Shown here one piece after another: positions 11,400 to 22,999 of a stretch of 64,000 bases of DNA. Position numbers and translations under genes: made by a program. Source of the stretch: Bimuria novae-zelandiae CBS 107.79 (taxonomy: Eukaryota; Ascomycota; Dothideomycetes; Pleosporales; Didymosphaeriaceae). The notes under the pieces were generated by a model, which ran no database searches, was not told where the DNA came from, and was given only the letters and a program-made list of their open reading frames with translations. Where the stretch lies: assembly GCA_010015655.1 (NCBI GenBank), contig ML976718.1:62001-126000 (forward strand), given 5' to 3'. The stretch's first letter is position 1, and each line of letters opens with the position of its first letter.

Positions 11400-14300
11400 C
11401 ACATGCTAGCACCCCCGCTCACAGTACATGTACTAGTTAATTAAACTAATTACACCTTAGCACTAATTAACTCTAGATACCTCTTCTACGCCCTTATAAC
11501 CCGTTCCTTTGTGAGACGAGCCAAACTTAAGCGCATAGCGATTCCACGAAAGCCTATTATAAGGGTAAATAATTAAGTTAGCTAGGTTAACGAAGTTGCA
11601 AAGTTTACATTTAATATAAATAGCTACACCAAGACTGGATTTGCGTATATTACGCTAAATAATACTAAAGAGGACATTATCCTAGGACGTCTATAGATAA
11701 ATCGGAACTAAGTTACTATTGCTCTTGTAAAGAAGTCAATATACCTGCACGCTCTAGGTATTAGAATCCGCAGTTAAGAAGGCAAGGCCCACCTACTAGA
11801 GATTTAAGAGGTTGGCGCCACAGAATTCCAGCGATTAATAAAAATGGCTTAGAGCAAAAACAAGAATCTAGAAGGAGCTATAAAGATATTCGCTGCCTCG
11901 CTAGCAGACATTAACAAGGCCTTAGCGCCTAAGCTAAAGATTAACGTCCTATCTCTAGTTCCTAAGCACTAGAGGAAGCATATAACGCTCTTTAATCCTA
12001 AGGAAGCGAGCAAATTGCCGCCGTATTAACCTAGAATTAACCACGCAATTTAGCTAGAAGAGAAGGAAGGGAAGAAGCCTAAAGCCCCTTAGGGACCTTT
12101 GTATAACATGTTAAAGGGAGAGCTTCTAGTGCTACGAAAGGAACTTACATCTCTGCTTAACAAAGGTTTTATATAAGTAAGTAATTCACCTACTACGTTG
12201 CTAATCCTATTTACAAAGAAGCCAGGAGGTGGACTACGACTATATATTAACTACAAAGCACTAAACGCCTTAACGAAGAAGGACTAGTATCCCCTACTAC
12301 TTATCCATAAGACTTTAAACAATATTGCAAAAGCGAAGTGGTTTACGAAACTAGACGTTATTATAGCCTTCTACAAGATCCGAATTCGAGAAGGGGACGA
12401 GTGGCTTATAGCTTTCTAAACACGTTTTAGATTATTTAAATAGCTTGTTACACTATTTAGACTAGCGAATGCCCCTAGCACATTCTAATGGTATATTAAC
12501 TAGATACTCCGCGAATATTTAGACGATTTCTGCACAGCGTATCTTGACGATGTTTTTATCTACACAAATAGTTCTCTTTAGAAATATCGCGAGCAAGTTG
12601 ACAAAGTGCTTACACGGCTAATAGAAGCTAGGTTGTATCTTAATATTAAGAAGTGCGAGTTTAAGGTTAAGATTATAAAGTATCTTGGCTTTATTATTAA
12701 AGCTAGGAAGGGCACACGCATAGATCTAGAAAAGGTTAAAGCTATTAAGGATTAGGAGGCGCCAAAGACTATTAAGGGCGTACGAAGCTTTCTAGGCTTT
12801 GCTAATTTCTACTAATAATTTATCCGAAATTTTGGCCAAATTGCTGCTCCCCTTACAAGACTCATAGGCAACGTTACCTTTAGATAGACAGCAGAGGAAT
12901 AGAAGGCCTTCGATACACTTAAGAAAGTCTTTATATCCGAACTAGTGTTGGCCTAGTTCTAAGCAGACCGCGATACAGTTATAGAATGCGACTCGTCTGG
13001 TTATGTTACTACTAGAGTACTATCTTAATACGACGAGAACGGAATCCTACGTCCCTGCGCCTACTTCTTAAGGAAGAACACGCTTGCTAAATGCAACTAT
13101 AAAATCTATAATAAAGAACTACTAGTAGTTATTAGAGGACTTAAAGAATAGGATGCTGAACTTCGATTAGTAAAAAAGTTTAAGGTGGTTACTAACCACA
13201 AGAACTTAGAGTACTTTATAAAGCCGCGAATGTTAAACGAGAGACAGGTTCGCTGGTCGCTTATCCTAGGCAGATATAATATGGAGATCCTCTACAGGCC
13301 AGGCAAGCAAAATATCCGAGCAGACGTATTATCCCGGCGAGAGCAGGATCTACCCGCAGACACTAGCGATAACTAACTATAGAGGAGACTCGTACAAGTC
13401 TTAAAGCCCACTACATCGTACTATAAGGAATTGGATAACACTAATAAAGGGATAGACATTATAGTAATGTCTGTAAAAGTTCGTGCTCTACCCGCCGCAA
13501 TTTAAGGAAATACTTAAGAAGACACACGAGATTAAGATACTATTAAGAACCTCTAGGTTAAGTTAATTAAGAGAGACCTAGTTTATTAAGAAGCACGCTA
13601 AGCTATAGAAAGCAGATAACGAAAATTCCCTATTATACTCTAGGTTAAATGCTTAATTATAGAATGTAAGGTTAAGGACCAAGTGCTCTACTTCCGAGGA
13701 CGAAAATAGGTACCAAACCACGAACCTCTACGAACGTCTATTATTAAGCAGATACACTATTCTGTGGCTACTGGGCACCCTGGCAGAGAGATTACATACA
13801 AGATAATTGCAAGAGACTTCTTTTGGCCAGGAATGTCTAACGATATTCGACGATATATACGGAACTGCGATACATGCGAAAGAACAAAACCGTGGAGAGA
13901 TGGTCTGCAAGGCTTTTTGAAACCCCTGCCAGTGCCCGAACAAATCTAGAAGGAGATCTCGATGGACTTTATTAAGGGCTTGCCAGAGAGCAACGGCAAC
14001 ATAAACCTTATAATTATTACTAACCGCCTAAGCAAAGACGTCGTGTTTGTGCCGCTAGTAAACCTAGAAATAGAGACAGTAGTGTAAGCGTTTATTACGT
14101 ATGTTATTGCCTACTATTAGATTCTTAATGCAATTACGTTAGATTAAGGCAGCTAATTTATTAGCGTATTCTAGACAAGACTCTGCGAGATTCTTTAGAT
14201 TAAGCGGCGATTATCCACAGCATTCCATGCTTAAACTGATGGAGCAACAGAGCGCATGAACAGCACATGGGAGACATACATAAAAGCCTTTGTCAGCTGG

Positions 14301-15120
14301 GCTCAAAATAACTAGGCACCTCTCTGCCCGCTAGCACAAATTGCAATCAAAGGACGAGACGCAACAACGACAAGGATGTCTCCTTTCTTCCTTTAGCATG
14401 GGTATAATATTAACCTACTATAGCTAGAGATACCTGCGGGCGCCAATCGCAGAAAGTACACTACACATGAGAAGTCTAACCGCGAGAAAGCCGAGTCTAT
14501 TATTACTAAACTACGCTACCTTGTAGAACTTGCGCAAGCATCTATGGCACAGGAACAGCAAGGGCAGGAACGTCAAGCCAATAGGCATCGCCGAGAAGCG
14601 CCACACCTCCGCGTCGGCGACAAAGTATGGCTGAAATTAGACAAGCAGTTTGCTACAGGCCGAAAATTAAAAAAGCTAGACTGGAGGAGCGCGAAGTACA
14701 TAGTTATTAAAGTAATAAACACGCACACAGTTTGACTAAATACACCTCTAGGCCCTTATAATGTTTTCTATGTTAACCGACTCCGACTAGTAGCATCAGA
14801 CCCCTTACTAAGCTAAACAAAGGACGACGACTAGCTACTGCTAATTTAGGTAGATACTAATAGCGCAGATATGTAGGAAGTAGAAGATATATTAGTAGAA
14901 GTGTGCTAATAACGCGGACGGGGATAGAAGTAGTGGTATAAAGTAAAATGGAAAGGCTACTACCTACTAACTATAGAGCTAGTTAAAAACCTCTAAAATA
15001 CTAAAGCAAAGATTCGATAGGAGTAATTTATAGAGCTATATTAAGACCCTAATATACGACTTCTTCCTGCAGGATTTCGGCGTGGATCTGATAACCTTTA
15101 TCCAGACGCCATAAGAGAGG
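11400..15120 (+). pseudogene. pol of element E: protease, RT, RNase H, integrase, chromodomain
   Basis: Regions in order are the aspartic protease area (about 11400-11770) and RT (about 12170-12720, with LDV near 12352 and intact YLDD at 12540-12551). Next come RNase H (about 12970-13370, DSSG then NHKNLEYF, RADVLSRRE) and the integrase HHCC/DDE region (about 13750-14500, including ATGHPGREITY, CDTCERTKPW, MDFIKGLPES). The GPY-like segment (about 14600-14790) is followed by a chromodomain-like tail (about 14870-15000) with WYKVKWKGYY. Several stretches of 60-70 codons remain open, but there are dozens of TAG/TAA codons at Gln/Trp sites. Not functional. Confidence 0.9.
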
Positions 15121-15130
15121 AGGGGGGTAA

Positions 15131-15345
15131 TGTAATAGGCTAGATGCCTTGTTGTACTATTCCTTAGTAAAACTCTTAGTGAAACCCTCAGTGCTCCTTT
15201 AGACTAAGTAGGGCCTTAGAAATCTCTCGAATCTTCTTGACAATAACAGCGCACATATAAGTTTGGCCTTACTTGTAGATAGTTTGCTCCTTATCGAATA
15301 CAATCCTGTTACCAGGCATCGGCAACCTTTGCGCAGCCCCTTACA
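15131..15345 (+). repeat. 3' LTR of element E
   Basis: 215 bp, ends CCCCTTACA, and is followed directly by the second copy of the target duplication GTAAG. Confidence 0.95.
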
Positions 15346-17340
15346 GTAAGATAGACATCGTAGAGCCTCCTTTAGGCCCTAATAAAAGCTAATTTAGGAG
15401 ATATCGCAATAGAATCCTGTTAAAAGTTTTTTAAGAGTAGCTTTTTTACTATACTAGGTATTTTACTTTTTTACCTTTATAAGACTAGTATTTTTTATAT
15501 ATATTAATTATACTATACTCTTTCCCCCCTTCTTCTATTATAAATACACCAGGCTAAGCGTTATTAGTAATTTAGCTAGAAAGCGGGTTAAATAAGGCTA
15601 ACTTTAGCCTATTTACGTAGAACCTTAGGTGCAAGTTTAGTAGGATATCTAGTTCTACTATATAAGAGTTTATTACTTTTTTTTAGCAAACCTTTCTTAC
15701 TTCTAGTTGAGTTTCTTACTTAGATATTAGTTTTAAAGGTAGTCTTGATACTTTAGCTGCACCTTATTTCCTTTTTTTAAGATTAGAATGTTCTTGCGTT
15801 AATAGTTTACTAGGCACTCTTATTTTTATTAGGCTATTACTATTTTTACTTACGTAAAGTTAAAAACCATTTTAAACTTTTCTATTATTATCTTTACAGC
15901 CTTATTTATGTTAGTTTTCAGCTCTAAGGCTAATCTCTGTATCCTAAAATTCTTAACTAGTTTAATATTCTAGCTATAAGAAGAAAAAAACAAGCTAACT
16001 CTTTTTAATATAACTTTTCGCCCTTTAATAGCGATCTAAGCTATAGGAAGCCACTTTATCTAATTATTTTATTATTAGTTATAATATATCTTAAGTCAGG
16101 CTTTAAGGACAGAGTTTATTTATTCTATCTACTCATCCGGCTCTAGGTGCTTTACTATAGACAGTCTTTAGTCGATGCCTGCTTATTTATAAAGCGTAGT
16201 CTAAAATTCGCTTACGTACTATTTCCCGTGGTCTAATATAATAGAGAAGGGAATGAAGTAGTCCGGTACTTAATATTAAAAAAACGATATTATAACTATA
16301 AGTATATTAAAATTTAAAAGACTAATAAACTTAGGGTCCTTACTAAGTTTATTTATAATTATTATAATATTCGAGCAGCTATAGCTTTTAACTAAGATTG
16401 TAATAAAGTCTATTATAATATCCTTCTATCTTTATTTAGATAGTAGTAAAGGCTTTAGCAGGCCCTATTATAGTTCTTAATTTACTGTCTTACTTAGTTA
16501 AACATCCCTAGAACAAAGTAGACTTAAGTAAGAATTTTATAAATATTTTCTTATTCTAAGTATTTTAAGGCTAAAAAACTATACGCGACTACTATTAGCT
16601 TTATCTATAAAAGTTTTAGTTTTAGTACCTATTATATTAACTTATAGTATAGGTACCTTTAGTTATTTATACTATATTTTAAGATACTAATAAATAACTT
16701 CTACCTAGGTTCGAACTTCCTAAGTCTATTCTTAATATAAACATTTATCTTCTTATACGCGCTATCTTTATTATATTTTACCTTTTACTATATAGTATTA
16801 AATTCTAGTTTACGTTACTTAGTAGGGTTATCGCCTCCTTAGAGGGTGAATATAGGTAGTTTAGGACATGTTAGGTAAGTAAGTACTAGGTCCTTATTTA
16901 CTTTAGTATAGTTAGGTTCCTCTATAGTAATAAGTATTTAGGGGATAAAACACTTTAGGCTATTTTTTTAGTAGTTTTCGAAAAAAGCGTAAAGTGCCTT
17001 AACTTTAATTTATTATTTCTACTATTCCTTAGTAGGTCTTAGTTCTTCTAGGAGAGGGCGTTTGCCCTAGAGTTTACTAAACTTAGTCTATATATTAATA
17101 TTATATTAATATAGCCAAGTGTGTCTACCTACTAAACGTGTTATTTGTCTAACCTTTATTTAGTAGCAAAATACGTAAGGTTCTTATAATTAGCATAGAC
17201 CGTAAGGTGCTTTACCACTTAATATATATAGTTTTATTTATCTACGTATTTAATAACTATAAGTATCTCTTTATTACAGATAGCGTAGTAATATTTTACC
17301 AGGCTATTTTTGCTAAGAGGTAAGCTACTAGGCGTAGAAT

Positions 17341-17890
17341 CTTATTATTATTATACTAAAAGAAGAATCCTTTATAAGCAGGACATCCCTGATCTCTAGA
17401 AGAATAACACAGGTAAACCAGACGCTGTCTCCTCCTCCAGAAACCATTTCATAAACCAAGATGGAATGGCATTTCCAAGTCGAGGTACCATAGATAGGCA
17501 TAGAAAATTTCATGCCGCTGCGTCCTAGGCATGTTGACATGTTAGCTCGGTACATTATCTCCAGCCAATCCACACCATTGCACATTGGAAAGTAATTTAC
17601 TCTCCTTAAAAATATTATAGCAGATTACATTTTAAGGCACATGTAGTCCATGGTTACCAATATAGAAGTTTTATGGCAGAATAAGGTGGGTGGATAGGGG
17701 TACGTATAGACTATTGGAAGCTGGCATCACGGCAATCCTTTGCACGTATGTTGCTATACTATAAGACATTAGCCTACCACCTTTACATAACTCTACTAAG
17801 GTTACTTACAATGCTCTTGAAATATACATTGCCTTACTCAAGTAAACGCCCATCGTAAAGTAGTGCTCCTGCTATAAATCTACTCTAATC
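17341..17890. other. Unassigned, weakly mutated sequence beside the truncated F copy
   Basis: Starts exactly where the reverse F copy stops matching. Composition is nearer normal than on either side. The minus-strand frame 17328-17585 (85 codons) resembles no family I know, and its antisense neighbours are similar in quality, so I do not call a gene. It could be a fragment of unique sequence or a deletion scar. Confidence 0.4.
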
Positions 17891-19343
17891 TATTACTTTA
17901 GTAGCGTTAACTTTAAGGACAGGCGTACTCTTTAACGCCTCTATAAGCTAAGTAGTGTTATTTAAACTAATCTTAACATCGTCTTTAGAAATTTTAATTG
18001 CTAAAGCAAATGCGAGTGCCCTGGACTAAAAAAGGGAAGGACTTTATAAAATAAAAAGGTAACGTGTCTTAAATAAATGTTAAGGAAAATACAAATAACG
18101 GATTAAATGCTTTACTAATTAAGTAATAGTATATAGTAGTTAGTAGAATAGTAAGCGCTATAAGATATGCCTATATAGTACATATAGCTTCGCCTTGCAA
18201 ATTTCTCCTAAGGAAGAACAGTGCTGTAAAACTATACATTATAAGGTAGAGTCTAGTAAAAAGATACTCTAATGCTTTAGGATGAAATAGTCCTCCACTG
18301 TCTCTTTCTATTATGATAATAGATAAACTTAAATAGATCGCCCAAAAGTGTGCGAAGATAAGGATCTAGAAAAATAAAATAGTAGGGGAGATAATTAAAT
18401 AGAGAAATCCTATTTACTATTAATGTCTGCGTAAAATACTTATAACCGTGTTAATATACTAATGCAAGCGAGATTAGTGTATAGAGGTATAAAGACGCCC
18501 TATTAAATATTAGTACCTTTTTGCCTAACTAACTTCTGCGTAACTAACTTATTAAATAGTCGCACAAGCAAAAGCCTTGTTACTAGATAGTTTGTCGCGA
18601 AGCAAAAGGCTAACCTTCTGCTCCTGTCGGAGTAGAATGTTCTTAATCGTCACATAGTTAATGCGCAATAAGGAATTAGCACTAGTAAATAAGGCTTATA
18701 AAAGGACGTATAAAAGAAAGTAGTTACTTACTTTAGAAAGGTTATTTGCTAATATTACTATTAGTAATACTTGTAAGTCCCGCGAACAGTAAAATAACTA
18801 GCATTATTTAGAGAGAAAAAAAGTAAAAGTAGAAGTTCTTGACTCTAAGGCTAATAATACTCTTAGAGGTAATATCTTACTCTTAGATATAATACTGCAA
18901 GGCAGCGAAAAACGCTTTTACTAAAATTGCTAATAGAATAGGAGGTAAAACGCCTTAAAATAATCCTAAGGACAATTTAGATAGCTATTAACCTAGCGTA
19001 ACTACTCTAAAGCACGTGTAAGGTAGATAATTTAAGAGAGGGGTCTTATTAATACTATAAAAATACCGTAAAGTATTACTAAAGTAGTAATTATTATATT
19101 TAATTATATAGTATAATCGTTCCACTTCTACTAGTTAATAGACATGTTTTCTTAGATAATCTTATTAATAGAAATTAGTAGTGGACGGATTGTTATATAT
19201 TTAAAATTAATATAAATAACTATTTAATACGCTATATATGCAGCGAGCGGATCCATAAAAATCATAAAAGTAAATAGTAGCAATAGGAAATTCTTAGGCG
19301 TTACCAACTTTAGTATAATTTCTTTAGTTACCTTTTAGAGGTT
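17891..19343. other. AT-rich RIP-like sequence, unidentified
   Basis: Together with 28780 onward this was one continuous stretch before element F inserted. It has many TAG/TAA codons in all frames and scattered GC-richer words (about 18580-18680). No family was recognised. Confidence 0.3.
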
Positions 19344-19348
19344 CTTAT

Positions 19349-19509
19349 TGTAATGGGCTACGCCCAGTTGTTGCCTCGGATCCTTGACCCTCGGTTATGC
19401 GAACCCTAGATATATAAGTTCGACGCCCGAAGCTTAACTTTAGACTCTCTATTAAATTTATAAGTATTCTTCTGGCACCTTTAGCTCCTTAAGCACCTAG
19501 CCCCTTATA
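19349..19509 (+). repeat. 5' LTR of element F
   Basis: 161 bp, TGTAATGGGC...CCCCTTATA (final CA mutated to TA). Preceded by CTTAT. Confidence 0.93.
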
Positions 19510-20262
19510 TTAAATTTAATTACTTTTACCCGTCGCGGGACAAGTAGATTTTAATATAACTATAGACTAAAGCTACGAAGCAGCACACGAAGTTAAAGGA
19601 CTTACGTAGATAGACACTACAAAGGCGACGCCTAGACCTGCGAAGAGACAGAACCCTCCCTAGCGAGTAATTAAGAAGGAGTCCTAACGGACACTCGACG
19701 CTAGCAAGACTATCTTTGCTAAATAAAGAAGTTATAGAAACAAGAATAGGACCTTTTACTAAAAGTCTATATCTTAGCGCGAACAATTATGCGCAGCGAG
19801 CTATTAGCTTATAAAAGAGCAATAGCTAGGGAAATAAAAGGATAGCCTCCTTATTTACAACTAAACTCTAGGTATTAGGAGTTAACGAGAATAAAATATA
19901 GTAATTCCTAAGCGAGGTTAAAGCACTCGTTAACCTCTAGGATACTTTTTAGACTCTGCTATAAGGAGTAAGAGGACTAACTAAAGAAATAGTAAGGAAG
20001 CGCCAAGAACCCTTAATAATATAATAATACTCCTAAGAGATAGGAGGTACGAATTAGCTATTAGAAGTAGACTAACGGATAGAGCTACTAGAGAGATTAA
20101 TAGTAGAGCTTATCTTAAACTAAGGAAGAAGCCGCCGCCCTAAGATCCCTAACCTAGCCTACTTTAATAGCGAACGACGGGATTACCACCGCTTTAGGAT
20201 AGTAATGCAATATAAGCTCCTAGAGGATAGGGACTACCTTAGAAATATACTTAGATACATTA

Positions 20263-22189
20263 AGTCGGGCACCCTAGTTTCCGACACCCCCCATTTTCCG
20301 ATACCCCGCCAAATTTCGCCGCTGCCACCACTCTACGTTGCGAATGTGCTCACAGCTTCATTAAATAATTTTGAAAAAGCATTAAAAAAATCGTATTTAA
20401 AGGATTTTAATCGCTTTCTTTATCTACACTTAAATTACAATTAAGATACCGTCGTATTAGTTATTAATTCTATGCTAAACGTTGCACTAATAATTACTCT
20501 GCTTCCTCCTTAAAGCTACTCTCTTCTTCTATAATAATAACCCCTTACTCTACGCTTCTCACCTTGCAAACACGTTAAGCAGGCTCTTAATTAGTTTAAG
20601 AGAGAACTTCTGTAAGACTTATAAAGAAATTGTTTAAATTAGTTATAACTTTACGGCGTTTTAGTAGGTTAGCTTGCTCCACCTGCTCACGCAAGAAAGC
20701 AATCTCACGGTCTTATATAGTAACTATTATTAAGGTATAGTTAAACGCTATGGTAGTAAGCTAAACGCATTATCGTGTAGTTAGTAAGAAGTTCTTTCTA
20801 GAAAATAGCTTTACAACATCGCTGCCGCGTTTTGGCGTCCTAATATCCATGGTAGAAGGGGGTGGTGTTGACGGCCGTTCGCGCACTACTACCTAGCGAG
20901 AACCTAAGGGCTTCCTTACGCTCTTAGGGTATAAGCCTATTACCTTCTACCCAGATCGGATGCACTGCTCTCGAAGGCCGATTTTACGTACTTTTACATA
21001 AAATTCGAGAAACTTGGCCTTCCCAAGCTTTATTTTATCTGTCTAAGCCGTATATTCGCTAACAAAGCGCCGATACGCCGCCTTCAGACTTAAGAAACAG
21101 CCTAAATCTAAAGGCTAGAGTAGATGTAAAGTATAAGCAGGGAAAAAGAGTAAGTACATATTATTTAAGTAATATATAGTTATAAATTTGTCTAAAGTAT
21201 AACTACTATAGCCATCGACGATAAGTAACCGTGCCTTAGAGGGATTATTAGGCTTAGTCTGTAGCAAAAACACCTTTTCTAGCCACTCGATAGCGATATT
21301 ATTACTCGTCTATCTATTTTACGAAAAGGTAACATGCTAGCCTAGGTTCTAAGCCAAAAACTCCTTCTTAAACCACTGCTCTTAGATGCTCTTAGCCTTA
21401 AAGATGATAAGGGGGTCTAGAGCGACGCCGAGCGTAGAGATACACTTTACTATAGAGGTCTAAGTGCGGGCATTTATTATCTTAACTAGTATAGCGTTCG
21501 GGCTCTCCTACGAGGAGCCTATAACAAGCCTATTAATGCCCTAGCCCTCTATAATACCGCCCACGTTGGCATTATACCTGCGCTAGGGGGGAATCTAGCT
21601 TACCATTTCGTACAGGTTACATAAGTGCCTAATATTTTCTAGAGTAGCCTTATTTACGCGTTCCTAGCTAGTCTAGTAACCTAACTTTAACTTAATAGCC
21701 AGGTAGCGTTATATAAAGTAACTAGTCCACTTCTTCCCTAAGTTCTTATAGTTACCCTATTACTTAAAAATAATAATTATAATAGCCTGTACTTGCGCGT
21801 GCGTTAGCGTATAACTAAGGGCCTCTTACTAAAGAATCTATTTCTCTAGAAGCTCTTCTTAAATAGTTATAAGCTATTATTTACCGTCGTAAGCGTACTA
21901 ATAGAGTTAGGCACTATTAAAGTGGCCGCGAAGAGTGTTGCGTGGGACCCCGTATTAGGTAGTAGTAGTAGCTAAAGCGACCTTAGATTTAAGGTCTGCG
22001 AGCGCATTCTAGACATCTTCTTTTATATATCTAGCTATTTAAAGGCAGCGAAAATAGTGCAAAAAATATTTTTAAAATTAGCGAAGAATTAAGTTATTTA
22101 AAGTTAATATTTAGTCATGGTGCATGGTAGGGGACGAGGTTGCGGGGCTGTCGGAAACTATAGGGTGTCGGAAACTAGGGTGCCCGACT
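20263..22189 (-). mobile_element. Fot1-like (pogo, Tc1/mariner superfamily) DNA transposon, 1927 bp
   Basis: Perfect terminal inverted repeats begin AGTCGGGCACCCTAGTTTCC at the left and end with the reverse complement at the right. The element is flanked by TA on both sides (20261-20262, 22190-22191). These ends are of the Fot1 kind. It lies inside the gag of element F, so it is younger than F. Confidence 0.93.
20780..22060 (-). pseudogene. Fot1-type transposase (RIP-damaged)
   Basis: The minus strand carries the pogo/Fot1 DDE order: a YNANVGGIIEG block near 21560 (first Asp region, mutated), then TLGVALDPLIIFK near 21430. RLLIVDGYSSY follows near 21210-21240 (second catalytic Asp), then FFPAYTLHLL.PLDLGCF near 21090-21150, leading to LKAAYRR. 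Stops are mostly TAG/TAA at Gln/Trp positions. The protein would excise and insert the element at TA sites; this copy is dead. Confidence 0.85.
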
Positions 22190-22999
22190 TATTAGTTAAT
22201 TAATAAGACGTGCAGCGACGGTGGGAATTGCATACCTAGACTACTACCTAGGGTGCACTAAAGCTAACCTTTAGGAGCTACTAGACTATAACTTTTATAA
22301 CTACCTAGCGGAAGAAATCGCGCGTAACCGCTTACTTATAATATAATAAGGGAACTGGAAGCTTCGTAACTTTAATCTTAACTTTAATAATTATGCTATA
22401 GAAGCTAAGGAGCATAGTTAAGAGATCCTAAAGAACCTATACCTTTAGAGCCTCCGCGAGGACTTACGGGACTAAATAATTATAGTAAATATAGATAACG
22501 ATTAGAACCTACAAGGGGTCTAGAAGAGGGTTAATAAGGTTAAAGAAAACCTCTTCTAAAACACATTATAGCTACTAAAGTTTTCTGCTAAGAACGGGGC
22601 GCCAGACAAAATAGATTAGGAACCCACCCGAGCTAACCCTGGAAGGATGTCCGGCCAACGAAGCCAAGACAAAAGACACTAAGTAATAGATAGAGCCACG
22701 GGACATAGGTCTAGTAATATCTAGAAACGAGCCACGTGGGTGTCGCGCGAGGTAATAGAAACCCGTAAGAAGAATAGTTCCTATTTCTATTATAAAGATA
22801 CAGGACATCGCGTGAAGTAGTGTAAACTTTTACCTATAATAAAGCTAGCACAAGTTCGCGCCGCTACACCCGCTACTAAGGGATCCTCTAATAAAGAGTT
22901 TAATATAGCCTCTACTAATTTAGAAAACTAGGTCCTCCTGGTAATAGTCGCCGCCAGGAGGCAGAAGTAGGAAAAGGGTAAAAGATAAGTTTTAATAAC

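Larger units (their letters stand above)
9700..15345 (+). mobile_element. Complete Ty3/gypsy chromovirus, family E (5646 bp)
   Basis: Two 215 bp LTRs (9700-9914 and 15131-15345; TGTAATAGGC...CCCCTTACA) and a perfect target duplication GTAAG (9695-9699, 15346-15350) define the element. The order is leader with tandem repeats, gag, protease, RT, RNase H, integrase and a chromodomain-like tail, which is the Ty3/gypsy order. It sits inside the reverse F copy, so it is younger than that copy. Gag and pol carry many TAG/TAA codons at Gln and Trp positions (RIP), although the RT active site YLDD and long pol stretches are intact. Confidence 0.95.
7349..17340 (-). mobile_element. Truncated Ty3/gypsy element, family F, reverse orientation, hosting two insertions
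   Basis: Left end is a 161 bp LTR (7349-7509), the reverse complement of the F LTRs at 19349 and 28614. Reverse-complement sequence then follows the intact F copy through its third ORF (7510-8666 and 9117-9699) and pol 3' part (15351-17340). It stops inside the RNase H region (equivalent to about 24650 of the other copy). The gag, RT and 5' LTR are missing. It is interrupted by a solo LTR (8667-9111, target duplication AAGAG) and by complete element E (9700-15345, target duplication GTAAG). The coding sequence is thoroughly mutated. Confidence 0.85.
19560..22985 (+). pseudogene. gag of element F (interrupted by a transposon, RIP-inactivated)
   Basis: Gag-like sequence lies at about 19560-20262 and resumes at 22192. 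The capsid-type region is followed by a damaged CCHC knuckle near 22778-22830 (first two Cys now Tyr, then K-D-T-G-H-R-V-K and a stop codon before the last Cys). Downstream is an Arg/Lys-rich end near 22960-22985. Confidence 0.7.

Noticed and set aside
17328..17585. 85-codon minus-strand frame, possible gene fragment
   Set aside because: No similarity recognised, and it overlaps the F junction; kept only as an unassigned patch.
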